Assembly: GCF_034190915.1 (NCBI RefSeq)
Contig: NW_026947484.1
Span: 142,264,982-142,328,981, forward strand
Length of the DNA stretch: 64,000 nucleotides
Source of the DNA: Cavia porcellus
Taxonomy: Eukaryota > Chordata > Mammalia > Rodentia > Caviidae
Reading direction: 5' to 3'
The notes beneath the pieces were generated by a model. It saw only the letters and a program-made list of their open reading frames with translations, had not been told where the DNA came from and made no database searches. Shown here in pieces: positions 22,703 through 31,749 of the stretch. A program made the translations under genes and the position numbers. Numbering within the stretch: the first letter of the stretch is position 1; each line of letters opens with the position of its first letter.

Positions 22703-23562
22703 ATTTCAGGATCAAAGATTTGTATTTTCTTACCAGGTAGAGAACCATGAATAGCTGAGCTCCTTGCTGAGGGCAAAAGGAATGTGGAAGGAGTAGTACT
22801 AGAAGGTAGCTACAAATACCACGAGGCCACTTGCAGGAACAAAAACACCACACTTTATATTTTTCATGTTTTGTTTGGCTATACACACATATACACCCAA
22901 ATGAAAAAAATGCATCTATTCACTTTATTGTGTCTTATCTCTTTATATATGTAAGGTGAATTAATTTTACATTATAGCATTTATTTACAATATTTAAAGA
23001 TTCCCTGAGTGAGCATATCAGTGGAGAACTTTGTATCTTCTGCTTATATGTAGCTATGATCTCATATGAGGACATGTTATGACTCTGATGTTGTTTTTCT
23101 TGGCAATATGGTTGTAGGAATGTGATAGGAGCATCAAGTTGACTAGGAATGGTCTGGAAATTAATTCTTTCTGCTGTGGGCCAGACGTGTAAGATGTAAG
23201 GTTCTTTGACTAGAACAGATGGTATCAGGCAAAATGACACACGTATGTTACAAGCAAAAGTGATATGTGCTTTCCAGGTTGAGCACCTTCCATTCACCAG
23301 TGAGGTGTTTATAAAAACAACGAGACTCACAAACACACCAGTACGTGAGTGGGCTCAAACTAACTAATCACATCAAAGAAACACGGATAATATTCTTTTC
23401 AATAAGGGGCAAGTGTTTATTAAATCTAGAGTAGTTGCCTGCTTTCTGCAGGTCAGCTGTGCAAGCTCTGAACCTGGGTACCAGCTTTCAGGAACGTGAG
23501 TCAAGTTAGAAACCTGTGCACCAGGCTGGGGATTCACAAGCTAAGCAGTCAGCATAACAGCC
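22703..23562. other. No recognised feature
   Basis: Unique-looking DNA. A 133-codon minus-strand frame at 22,935-23,336 has no motif I know and is probably chance. The last five bases (CAGCC, 23,558-23,562) are the target duplication of the next element. Confidence 0.45.
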
Positions 23563-23958
23563 TGAAAGAGTTGCCGGCCCAGATGAAACACTGTAACCAG
23601 AAAAGGCTGCAGCTAAACTCCTCCCCCCCTGCCCCCTATGCACTTGATTGTAACCCTATATCCCCATCCTTAAGAATCTGTGCACCAATGAGATACCTGT
23701 GCATCTCTAATGGCATTAGGGTGCTGCCCTAAGCTTAGGCTATTTAGATTCCCCCACGCCACGTGTCCGAGAGAGTTCGCCAGAGAGAGAGAGACCACCC
23801 GCCCCGGGTGCAGAGATGCTGCGCCTGGGGCCGGCGGCGGGGGGCCCCCTCCCCGCATTCCCGGAATAAAGTCACCGCTGCCCACTACTTTCACGGCCGT
23901 CTGCTCCATTCCTCCCACGGACTTCTCCTCTCTCCTCCCCCTTCTCTCAGACCTAACA
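23563..23958 (+). repeat. 5' LTR of the young element
   Basis: 396 bases, TG...CA ends. The polyadenylation signal AATAAA lies at 23,865-23,870. There is a GA-repeat stretch (GAGAGAGAGAG) near 23,783 and a C-rich U5-like 3' part. No strong TATA box is evident; GGCTATTTAGATT near 23,738 is the closest. Confidence 0.9.
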
Positions 23959-23960
23959 GA

Positions 23961-23982
23961 TGGTGCCCTGTGACTCCGCGGC
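23961..23982 (+). other. Primer-binding site of the young element
   Basis: TGGTGCCCTGTGACTCCGC starts two bases after the LTR. It shares TGGTGCC and GTGACTC with the tRNA-His complement if two bases are looped out, and TGGTGCCC with elongator tRNA-Met. The primer identity is therefore open. Confidence 0.6.
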
Positions 23983-24099
23983 AGGTGAGAGACTATAATT
24001 TTCTCAGTTTTGTTTTATAGTCCCCTGCTGTTAAAACTTCTTCACTTCTGCAGTCAAAAATCCACTACCGCTCTGTTGAGTAACCCCCCCCTTACAAAA

Positions 24100-25410
24100 C
24101 TTTTAAAACAGCTCTCTTTCTTTCCCAGCGCGGCTCCCCTCCCTCCCCTTCCACTGCGTTATAGCTCCCGCGTATAATCCCCGTGCGCCGCCTCCGCACG
24201 CTGCCTCGGCGCCGCTGGTCCCACAATCATGGCCCGCGCCCGGCGCCTCTCCCTCCCCCCTCCCACCACGTTTTAGCTCCCTTTATTTCGCCGGCGCAGC
24301 GGCTCAAGCCCCGGCCCTTCCCATTCATTGCCTCCGCCCGCGCCTGGCTCCTCTCCCTTTTGTTTCCCACTTTACGCCAGTCCGTCCGCCACCGCCGTTC
24401 TCCCGAGATTAAATGAGACCAGACAATGAGACCTGAGATTCACATCAAACTGCTTTTAATTTTAAAAACAGCCTTTTTTCTTTCTTTTCGCTCTCACATT
24501 GCGTTCCAATTCTGTGGGCCCCGTGGCTTTGACCTCCAGCCCAGCCCATTTCCTGTTTCACCACCCGCACGGCCGCATGGCGGCAGCGTCCCTGCGCCAT
24601 ACCCTGCTGGCCGTAGCCGCCCAAAAGCCGTGGCTTTCACAGCGCGCCCAGCTCTGGCGCGGCCGTGAGCCTTTCAAAACAAAGCCCGCCTAACTTCACG
24701 CTGTGCCTCTCCCGCGGCCACAACATACTACTCGCCCTGCCCCACGCACGGGGCTCCTTGCAGCAAGCAAGCCGTGCCTCTCACTGCCTCTGCCGCTGCC
24801 CCGCCCCTCCGGGGCGCGGCCACCATCTCTGCTGCCCGCCTCGGCCGTCGCCCCGCCCCTCCGGGGCACAGCCACCGCCTTGGCCGCTGCCCCGCCCCTC
24901 CGGGACGCGGCCACTCCCTCTGTCGCCCGCCTCGGCCGTCGCCCCGCCCCTCCGGGGGACCAAACGCGAGCCACAGCTCCCTTTGGCGCCAGGCGTCAAC
25001 TGCGATCACCACTACTCGCCCTGCCCCATGCACGGGGCTCCGCGCAGCAAGCAAGCCGTGCCTCTGACTGCCCCTGCCGCCGCGGCCACCCCCTCTGTCA
25101 CCCACCTCCGCCGTCGCCCCGTCCCTCCAGGGGACCGAACACGAGCCACAGCTCCCATTGGCGCCAGGCGTCAACTGGGATCACCACTCGGGGCCTCCAA
25201 GCCCCACCCCCTTACGCGATCGCAGCGAAACGACGTCATTTCCCTGCGCTGCTTAGCGCGGCACAGTAAGCCTCCGTTCTCTGCTTACGGTGTCCCGCGT
25301 TCGCCCCGCCCACTCTACGGTTCCTTGCCTGCCCCTCCGCGGCACCGCACACACAGGCTGCCTCTGCTGCCTCGTGCCACAGATCTCAGTGTTTCAACCT
25401 GCCTGTAACA
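24100..25410 (+). repeat. GC-rich tandem-repeat interior of the young element
   Basis: Two long units start alike (CTACTCGCCCTGCCCCAYGC at about 24,728 and 25,013) and end alike (GGCGCCAGGCGTCAACTG, then ATCACCACT, at about 24,982-25,020 and 25,160-25,190). The first unit contains four copies of CCCCGCCCCTCCGGG at about 40-55 base spacing. Frames are open on both strands, for example 247 codons at 24,665-25,408 and 148 at 24,728-25,174. They encode only Ala/Pro/Arg-rich low-complexity sequence and overlap one another, so coding is unlikely. Confidence 0.75.
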
Positions 25411-26624
25411 CTACACGTTTCCAAAGTCTCACGGCCCTGCCCAAAATTTTTTTTACAGTTCTGTTCCACTCGAGAGAGGCTATTTTTTCCTTTTTTTTCT
25501 TACAGTTTTTCTACCATTTGTTCACTATTGCTGGCCACCTGATAATTTTACCAACCTGCCTGCCTTATAATCTTAAATGCTGATATTAAATTCCTACATA
25601 CTTACTTAATTCTACTATAGTCCAAATCCCAAACAAAAAGACAAAACTTGACCTTCAAACCTTATAGAGATCTTAATATGGTTTTTCATATTTTTAACAC
25701 TTGTGACACTTAGAGTTCTGAGACAGGTAAACCTACACAAGGTGGAGCTGCCTGCCCCCTCCATAGACCACGCTCAAATGCAGCAGAAGACGCCCCATCC
25801 TGGCATTCTTTGAGACCTTACTCCAGGGCTACTGGGCTGTCCTAGCCACCAGAGAGTGGGTAAGTCATCCTAAATAATAGCCCTTACAAAAAGTGTCGAC
25901 ACTGCCAGATTCGTCACCGACAGAAAATCGCTGCTGGAGGCTGAGGGGGTTCAGGGCAACAACAGCCCCCTTTAAGGTGTCCGTCTCAGATTCCAAGTCG
26001 CACTACAGTCTCAGGTAAGATATTCTCTATATTTGTGGACATAGAGGCCATATATACAGGATTCTTCCTGAGTATTCAGGTTGCTATATTAAATCAATCT
26101 CTATGACATGATATTGATGGTCAACCTATGCCACTTACAAACAGGCCCATTTTTATACAGGCCCCAGTCCTAAATCATAAAATACTTTTATTCCCTTTTA
26201 AACTGCCATTCTGGTTTCACATCACTCAGGCCCTAGATCTAACCATCCTTTTGATGCTCATCTCTGCCTTATGACTCTCAGGTTGTCATGTTTTGTTGTC
26301 CAGTTTGATTCTTAGTTTCTTACATTCTATTAATGATCATTTCTATAGCAGGAGTCCCTAACACGATTGCCTACAGACTCCAACATCATATATACCAGAG
26401 ACAAGCCTTACCTACCTACCTTTTAACTTTTATGTTTTCATAGGGGGGAGTAAACACCTCTCATAACTTCACTCCTCCTAATCCCATGTTTATTTTTCAG
26501 AATTCTGCCTTGCCACCTCAACGTCACCCTGATAAAATACCATCTCAAAGCCAAAGTCACCTTCCTATCTACCTCACCTGGGTCCTTAAATATAATAGTG
26601 CCATGTCTCCTAATAACATTATGT

Positions 26625-26642
26625 CTCTTTGTTTTTCCAGGC
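26625..26642 (+). promoter_or_regulatory. Candidate splice acceptor near the 3' end of the young element
   Basis: TCTCTTTGTTTTTCCAG ends at 26,640. It is a strong polypyrimidine tract plus CAG. With the donor at about 23,982 it would give a spliced RNA lacking most of the interior. In retroviruses such an acceptor precedes env. Here the short open stretch after it is not recognisable as env. Confidence 0.45.
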
Positions 26643-26825
26643 TGACATACGTACATTCACCAGTGAAGTTGTCCTGGCTAAAACACCTGGCATCAGTGTC
26701 TACCTGGGCATCAACCTTCATCCCGTCAAACTCCCCTAGACCCCCAATACAGCGCCCGCAGCCAGCAGGAAGTAGTTACAGAGAGAGATCTTCGCCCCTT
26801 TTCCTAATAACCAGAAGACGGGATA

Positions 26826-27221
26826 TGAAAGAGTTGCCGGCCCAGATGAAACACTGTAACCAGAAAAGGCTGCAGCTAAACTCCTCCCCCCCTGCCCCCT
26901 ATGCACTTGATTGTAACCCTATATCCCCATCCTTAAGAATCTGTGCACCAATGAGATACCTGTGCATCTCTAATGGCATTAGGGTGCTGCCCTAAGCTTA
27001 GGCTATTTAGATTCCCCCACGCCACGTGTCTGAGAGAGTTCGCCAGAGAGAGAGAGACCACCCGCCCCGGGTGCAGAGATGCTGCGCCTGGGGCCGGCGG
27101 CGGGGGGCCCCCTCCCCGCATTCCCGGAATAAAGTCACCGCTGCCCGCTACTTTCACGGCCGTCTGCTCCATTCCTCCCACGGACTTCTCCTCTCTCCTC
27201 CCCCTTCTCTCAGACCTAACA
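26826..27221 (+). repeat. 3' LTR of the young element
   Basis: 396 bases, identical to the 5' LTR except at two positions. AATAAA lies at 27,128-27,133. It is preceded by a short purine-rich stretch (AGAAGACGGGATA) that may serve as the polypurine tract. Confidence 0.9.
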
Positions 27222-27316
27222 CAGCCCTCAGTGGGCTTTGCCCCTCACCTGCCTCATCTTACAATCCCCAAGGCAGAGTACAGTCGGGCTTGAGGGAAGA
27301 TGACTGCCCCCTCTCC

Positions 27317-27348
27317 TCTGCCTGCCTGCCTGCCTGCCTGCCTGCCTT

Positions 27349-27402
<54 letters not shown>
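27317..27402 (+). repeat. (CTGC)n and (TC)n microsatellite
   Basis: About seven CTGC units are followed by more than 20 TC units. Serine/leucine and arginine/glutamate-rich open frames over it are artefacts. Confidence 0.9.
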
Positions 27403-27404
<2 letters not shown>

Positions 27405-27464
27405 TTCTTTCTTTTTTGCTTTGTCTGCTCCTTCAAAGTTTTTCCTTTGCCTCAATGTCTTTGT

Positions 27465-27660
27465 GGCTGCGGCCACACCTATCCAGCCAACTCCGGACCT
27501 CAGCGGAACAGAGGCCGCGTCCACGCCGCGTCCACGCCGCGGGGCGGTGAGACTTCCCCGGGCTGTGCGGGCTCCGAGGCAGGCGGGAGGCAAAGCCGCC
27601 CGAAGGCGGAAGGCGGAAGGCGGATGGGGAAAGCCGTTCTGCCGCCCTTCTAGCTTGTAG
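27465..27660. promoter_or_regulatory. CpG-rich block upstream of the tRNA-Asn copy
   Basis: Contains GCCGCGTCCACGCC twice, GCGGGGCGG and GGCGGAAGGCGGAAGGCGGA repeats. It lies 150-350 bases upstream of the degenerate tRNA-Asn, echoing the CpG-rich DNA beside the other two tRNA genes. Confidence 0.4.
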
Positions 27661-27812
27661 ATCCTCCTTCAGCGCTCAGGTTTCCACTGCGAGGACCAGG
27701 GCTGAGCATCTGGCTCCCAGGCTAGGAGCCTGCATGGCTGTCCTGCAAAAGGCAGGCGATGCGTGGGCGCTGTACTAGGGTCCCTATGAGCAAGATCAGA
27801 GTGTTCCTCCAC

Positions 27813-27886
27813 GTCTCTGTGGTGCAATGGGTTAGCACATTTGGCTGTTAACGGAAAGGTTGGTGGTTTGAGCCCACCCAGGGGTG
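27813..27886 (+). pseudogene. Degenerate tRNA-Asn (anticodon GTT)
   Basis: A 74-base copy closely related to the intact tRNA-Asn at 59,905. The anticodon loop CTGTTAA is kept. Compared with that gene, the anticodon stem has a C to G change (CGGAA instead of CCGAA) that creates a G-G mismatch. The T-loop has TTTGAGC instead of TTCGAGC, losing the invariant C56 and weakening the B box. The acceptor end GGGGTG replaces GGGACG, leaving two G-T wobbles. No T-run of four or more is seen close downstream before TTTTT near 27,930. Probably a tRNA pseudogene, though transcription is not excluded. Confidence 0.8.
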
Positions 27887-28222
27887 AGAGGGGCAGCTGA
27901 GGTGGCCTCAGCCTGCTAGGTTTGTCATTTTTAAATGCAAAGGCTCTCCCTGATAACATCTCATCTAAGCTCAGGGACATCTACTGCCCTACCTTGCCAG
28001 CTACACAGAGGCTGACTTAGCGGGCCACTCTGGCAGCTTGACACTGGGCCATCTTTCTACAACCGTGACACCCGTGCCATCTTTCTATAACCACAGGCTA
28101 AGAAAACCTCATCCTAACATGAGGACACAGCTGCCTGTAGGCACATGCAAAGTCCTGCACTAATATGCTCACTCATCTCCTGGATCTCTTTAAATGCTGC
28201 AAATAAATGCTTAAAAGCAAAC
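27887..28222. other. Spacer between tRNA-Asn copy and provirus
   Basis: About 340 bases of unique-looking DNA with no gene recognised. The final six bases AATATG (28,223-28,228) are the proviral target duplication. Confidence 0.5.
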
Positions 28223-28228
28223 AATATG

Positions 28229-28543
28229 TGACCGGAGCCGCGGGAGACAGGAGGCCAGACTCGAGCAGGATCAGCTCTCAAAGTTTATTGTGTACAGCGA
28301 ACCGGACCTAACAAGGTCCGCCACCCTCAACGTTGGTTCCTCTTCTGCCCGTTAGGGGCAGGGACAGTCTCTTATAAGGGAAAACAGCATCCAATCATAG
28401 CAAAGCAAGACCAGCAAGCTAATAGGCTAGCGTCATCGGTAGCTGGGCAGACGTGGCAATTTGGCGGGCTTGTTCGGGCCGGGAAGAACCCGGAAGCAGG
28501 AAATGGGCGCCATCTTAGGGGACCGGTCAGGCGGCTCCCCACA
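28229..28543 (-). repeat. 3' LTR of the young provirus
   Basis: 315 bases, TG...CA on the minus strand. The complement of a TATA box (CTTATAAGGG at 28,371-28,380) and of AATAAA (28,284-28,289) are visible. Differs from the 5' LTR at GTTTATTG-T/C-GTAC and AATGGG-C/T-GCC. Confidence 0.93.
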
Positions 28544-28563
28544 TCTCCCCCTTTTTTATTTAT
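28544..28563 (-). other. Polypurine tract
   Basis: On the minus strand AAAAAAGGGGGAGA directly precedes the TG of the 3' LTR, as expected for the plus-strand primer of a retrovirus. Confidence 0.85.
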
Positions 28564-28993
28564 TTGAAAATGTGATGTCATGTGGGTCACTCTAGGGTGT
28601 TTATAATCTTGTTATTGTTGGACACCTTGGAGCGGGTCTACTTTGTAGGCCGAGGCATGAGAGAATGTAGAGGTCTATACCCTGCTGTGCATCACCTAGT
28701 TTTGTGCATATCCCCCCGGTAGGACCATGCTCAGGGTGAGTGGTTCATTTTTTTGCAGGGCCAGGCATATGTGAACCGAACCTGGATGCATATAGACATT
28801 CATTCATGCCTTCCCCCCAACCTTTGAGGCGGATGGCACTGAAGTACCCTTGGTCTCGCATCTCAATGCCAATAATTTGGCTCCAGGAGGGACCCCTGGC
28901 CTTAAAGGCCATATATATCTGAGTGGAGCCTATCTTAGGTTGACCGGGAGGACGTCTCCCGTCTTACCTGTCATTGGCTTGCCCACTCAGCTT
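28564..28993 (-). other. Non-coding segment between env remnant and 3' LTR
   Basis: About 430 bases with no open frame of note. In simple betaretroviruses this interval carries an RNA export element (CTE). No structure was computed here, so that role is only positional inference. Confidence 0.35.
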
Positions 28994-29434
28994 TTATAAC
29001 TGATGTTCTGCGACATGAAGGAGATATGCGGCGGCCTGTCGACCCGATGGGCCGCCCGCTGCCATTTGCATGGCTGCCATAGCCGTGACCTTGACCTGTT
29101 GCTGGGTTTGCATAAGGCGGTCTAACAAGCATTTGATAACCACAAGCCCTACTAGGATAGCCATGGCAATTAGGATCCAAAAAGAGGTAATCGTGGGACA
29201 GAAGGAAGAGAAATGGAGGGTCGACCAGAGTTAAGCGGGTGGGTCATAATCAAGGACTGTTTGATTGATGGTGTAAACCCTGGGTGAGGCGGGCGAGGCC
29301 GCTGAAAAAGGTGCCAATGTGGGCGGGTGGTGCCAAGGACCCCAAAGATATTGTGGTGGTTCTGTGGAATCTGAGCATATCACAGGGGTGATTAATAGGA
29401 ACCCACAGAATAGAAAAAACTCCAAACCAGACAT
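28994..29434 (-). pseudogene. env remnant: signal peptide and transmembrane tail
   Basis: An ATG at 29,434 opens a 67-codon frame (to 29,231) starting with a hydrophobic signal-peptide-like segment (FFLFCGFLLITPVICS). It runs into a stop. The same frame continues past the stop into a membrane-spanning segment (FWILIAMAILVGLVVIKCLL) and a cytoplasmic tail ending at 28,994. Almost all of the surface subunit and the ectodomain, including any fusion peptide, are deleted. The remnant cannot act as an envelope protein. The ATG lies two bases before the integrase stop is cleared, the usual overlap position of env. Confidence 0.75.
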
Positions 29435-29435
29435 T

Positions 29436-30365
29436 TTAGTTTGTAGATGGTCTCGGGCGCTGAGCGTCGGTCCCAGAAGGGTCGAGTTGACTTGTGTCCG
29501 CGGGCTTATCCTCCTGTGCTTTATCAGGAACTGGTGGGGAGTTTACTGCTCGCGTCAATCTTTCCGGGACCCACAGCGGCTCGCGACCTGGTTCCTGTGG
29601 GAAGACACAAACCGCACCTCGGGTCCAACTAACCACTGGATCCGGGCCCATCCATTGTCCTGTAAGGACATCTTTCCATCTAACCAGCCCTTTGTCGGTT
29701 GGGGACGGATTGCTATGTTCCATGGCAGGGGAATGATTATTGTGGTTTAAATTGAGAAAATTTATGGTAAAGAGTGCCAATGATATTCTTCCTTTGGGCG
29801 TTAGGCCGTGGCCTATCCCCTCTTTTTGCTTTTGTAAGACACCCTTGAGTGTCCGATGTGCCCGTTCAATGATGCCTTGTCCTTGAGGGTTATATGGAAT
29901 GCCATGCTTAAGGACAACATCCATTTGTTGACAGAATGTTACAAAAGTTTTGCTGGTGTAAGCAGGACCATTGTCTGTTTTTAATATATTGGGCTTTCCC
30001 CAAGCAGCCCAGGCTGCAAGACAATGATTAATAGCATGGGTGGCCCTTTCTCCAGGTTCTGCCGAAGCAAACATAACCTGAGAAGCGGTGTCAACCGAAA
30101 CATGTACATATTTGAGTTTTCCGAATTCTGGGATGTGTATAACATCCATTTGCCAAATATGATTGGGGCGCAGTCCTCTCGGGTTAACACCAATAGATTG
30201 TTGAGGTGAAGAGATCACACAGGCCGGACAATGTCGTACTATGTCTCGTGCTTGTGCTCTCGTGATGTTAAAGCGCGCCACAAGGGTGCGGGCATTAACA
30301 TGGAACTGAGAGTGGAATTTTTGGGCCGATTCTAGAGCATATCCCTGTTCCACTCTCTCTGGTTA
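29436..30365 (-). pseudogene. Retroviral integrase, nearly complete, joined to gag by deletion
   Basis: The open frame from 30,353 has 305 codons. It carries the zinc-binding HHCC (H14, H18, C42, C45). The catalytic core has D70 (QMDVIHI), D127 (TDNGPAY) and E163 (GIIERAH), the D,D(35)E spacing. A C-terminal WKDVLTGQWMGPDPV segment matches the DNA-binding domain. It ends in a polar tail. No reverse transcriptase lies upstream. The frame begins at the deletion junction inside the last codons of gag, in the -1 frame relative to gag. An 8-base direct repeat (AACAGGGA) straddles the junction about 20 bases apart. Whether any protein is made is unknown. Confidence 0.88.
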
Positions 30366-31447
30366 TTTTCCCTGTTGGCTGCCGCCTGCTCTACACAGAA
30401 TTCCTCATTCCAGGACTTCCAATCTAAATATTGTCTGGGGGAGAGGCAGGCGCGTGCCAGCTGGGTCCAATCTCCAGGAGTTAAAAGCAGACCTGCCAAT
30501 GCCTCTAAAAGCACCATGGTAAATGGCGCATTGGGCCCATAAGCTGAAACTGCGTCCTTGATAGTTTTAAGTTGTTTAATTTCTAAGGGCTCATAATATC
30601 CTCCTCCTCCCCTGCCTCCTACTTGTACCGGGAATGCATGGAGACCGGAACACTCAAAGGGAAGCCACGACCATACCCTCTGGTGGAAGGAACGTCCTCC
30701 TCCCTCCCCAGATGGGGGCGCAGAAGGCAACCCAGGAAGTAGCTCTCCCTTTAACCAGGGCGGTGCCATAGGTTGTGGGCGCCCTCTGGCGGCCACGGGT
30801 GTAGGTGGCAGCCCAGGGAGCAACTCCTCTTCCGGCCACGGCGGTGCAGTGGGGCCTGGCGCCCTGAAGGGGGTGATCGTGGGTCGCGAACTTGCCAAAG
30901 GGCGGAAGGGCTTAAGCTCCTCCCATAAGGCAGAGTAGCTCGAGCAGGGTGGTGTTTGGTTCCCCTTTTTATCTTCCCGAGCCCTGAATTCCTCTTTAAG
31001 CTGTGCAGGAGGGTCCTGTTTAGCGAAGACAACCTCCTCTTCTGAACCTTCCGAATCAGAATCAGAATTAGAGCCCTGAGGGTCCTCCGGAGACCCACAA
31101 TCGGCAGTGGCTCCGGGCTCCTCTGAGCATTCCGATCGAGCTTTATCAAAAGCCTGTCGGGCTGTATGAAGTCCGGGGATCTGCTCATCCGTTAGGCAAG
31201 CTCTAATCATCTCCCATAGGGGTAGAACCGTAGGGTCTAAGAGACCCCTCTCCTGGGCACATCTAAGGTCTCCTCCCAGCTTTTCCCACGATGGGAGAGT
31301 TAGTGAGCCCGTGGGCCAAAACCAGGGGGCAATATCATTGATATGGTCCAGGAACCTCGAGAAGGTGACCCGGTTCATGTAGATGCCTCGGGTCCGCAGT
31401 AAGACCCTTAGGGAATCGGCAAGGGGCTTGCGAGCAGCGTTACCCAT
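30332..31447 (-). pseudogene. gag, truncated (matrix to capsid N-terminal domain)
   Basis: 371 codons from the MG start at 31,447. The frame is open 28 codons further upstream, but MGNAARK fits a myristoylated matrix start. Matrix shows GIYMNRVTFSRFLDHI and APWFWPTGSL. An acidic SDSDSEGSEEE stretch and a Pro-rich region follow. The Pro-rich region holds a duplicated APPW...ELLPGLP unit, the second copy running into a PSAP late-domain motif. The capsid N-terminal domain (YEPLEIKQLKTIKDAVSAYG, then GDWTQLARACLSPRQYLDW) follows. The sequence ends after CVEQAAANREN. Major homology region and nucleocapsid zinc knuckles are deleted, so normal assembly and RNA packaging functions are missing. Confidence 0.88.
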
Positions 31448-31569
31448 ATTAGCGAAGCGAAAGCAAAACAGATGCAAAGGGAAAAAAGAAAAAGAAAAAA
31501 AAAAACCGGCGTCCACTCGTGCGGCACTCAAAATCTGTTAGGTGCGTCCACCCAACCCAGGTGATCCAG

Positions 31570-31579
31570 TACTCACCTG
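31570..31579 (-). promoter_or_regulatory. Retroviral splice donor
   Basis: Minus strand CAGGTGAGTA, a perfect donor consensus, lies between the primer site and gag, the standard place for the env-splicing donor. Confidence 0.75.
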
Positions 31580-31731
31580 TCCTGGGAACCGCTGTATCTC
31601 ACATAGCTGATCAGGGTGAAGAGAAGAGGCGCTCAGGGCCTTCCGTTGTTATTGGGCCAGGTCCTCCGTCGTACCGCAGGTGACAGCAATCGCACCTCCC
31701 GGCCGAAGAGGCACGTCGCTGAGCCTTTTTT

Positions 31732-31747
31732 CCCGTACGGGCCACCA
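31732..31747 (-). other. Primer-binding site for tRNA-Ile
   Basis: Minus strand TGGTGGCCCGTACGGG begins two bases after the 5' LTR. It is an exact 16-base complement of the 3' end of mammalian tRNA-Ile (AAT) including CCA. Homology stops there. Confidence 0.8.
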
Positions 31748-31749
31748 GA

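Larger units (their letters stand above)
23563..27221 (+). mobile_element. Young non-autonomous LTR retrotransposon
   Basis: A 3,659-bp insertion bounded by two 396-bp direct LTRs that begin TGAAAGAG and end CTAACA. The LTRs differ at only two positions (CGTGTC-C/T-GAGAG and CTGCCC-A/G-CTAC). The same five bases, CAGCC, flank both sides (23,558-23,562 and 27,222-27,226). A primer site follows the 5' LTR and a splice donor (CAGGTGAGA) lies near 23,982. The interior of about 2.9 kb has no recognisable gag, pro or pol. It holds a very GC-rich repetitive part (24,100-25,400) and an AT-richer 3' part with good splice acceptors. Structure matches elements such as VL30 or ETn in concept: mobilised in trans, encoding nothing essential. 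Confidence 0.88.

Noticed and set aside
24665..25408. 247-codon plus-strand open frame as a gene
   Set aside because: It is Ala/Pro/Arg-rich, overlaps several equally open frames on both strands, and lies in GC-rich tandem repeats inside an LTR element. Stops are rare there because of composition.
27228..27653. Ser/Leu-rich and Arg/Glu-rich frames over the TC repeat
   Set aside because: They are translations of the (CTGC)n/(TC)n microsatellite.
29319..29750. 143-codon plus-strand frame
   Set aside because: It is the shadow of the antisense integrase and env remnant.
31448..31531. Upstream ATG of the proviral gag frame
   Set aside because: The extra 28 codons come from an A/T-rich leader and encode Phe runs. 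The MG start at 31,447 fits a myristoylated matrix protein.
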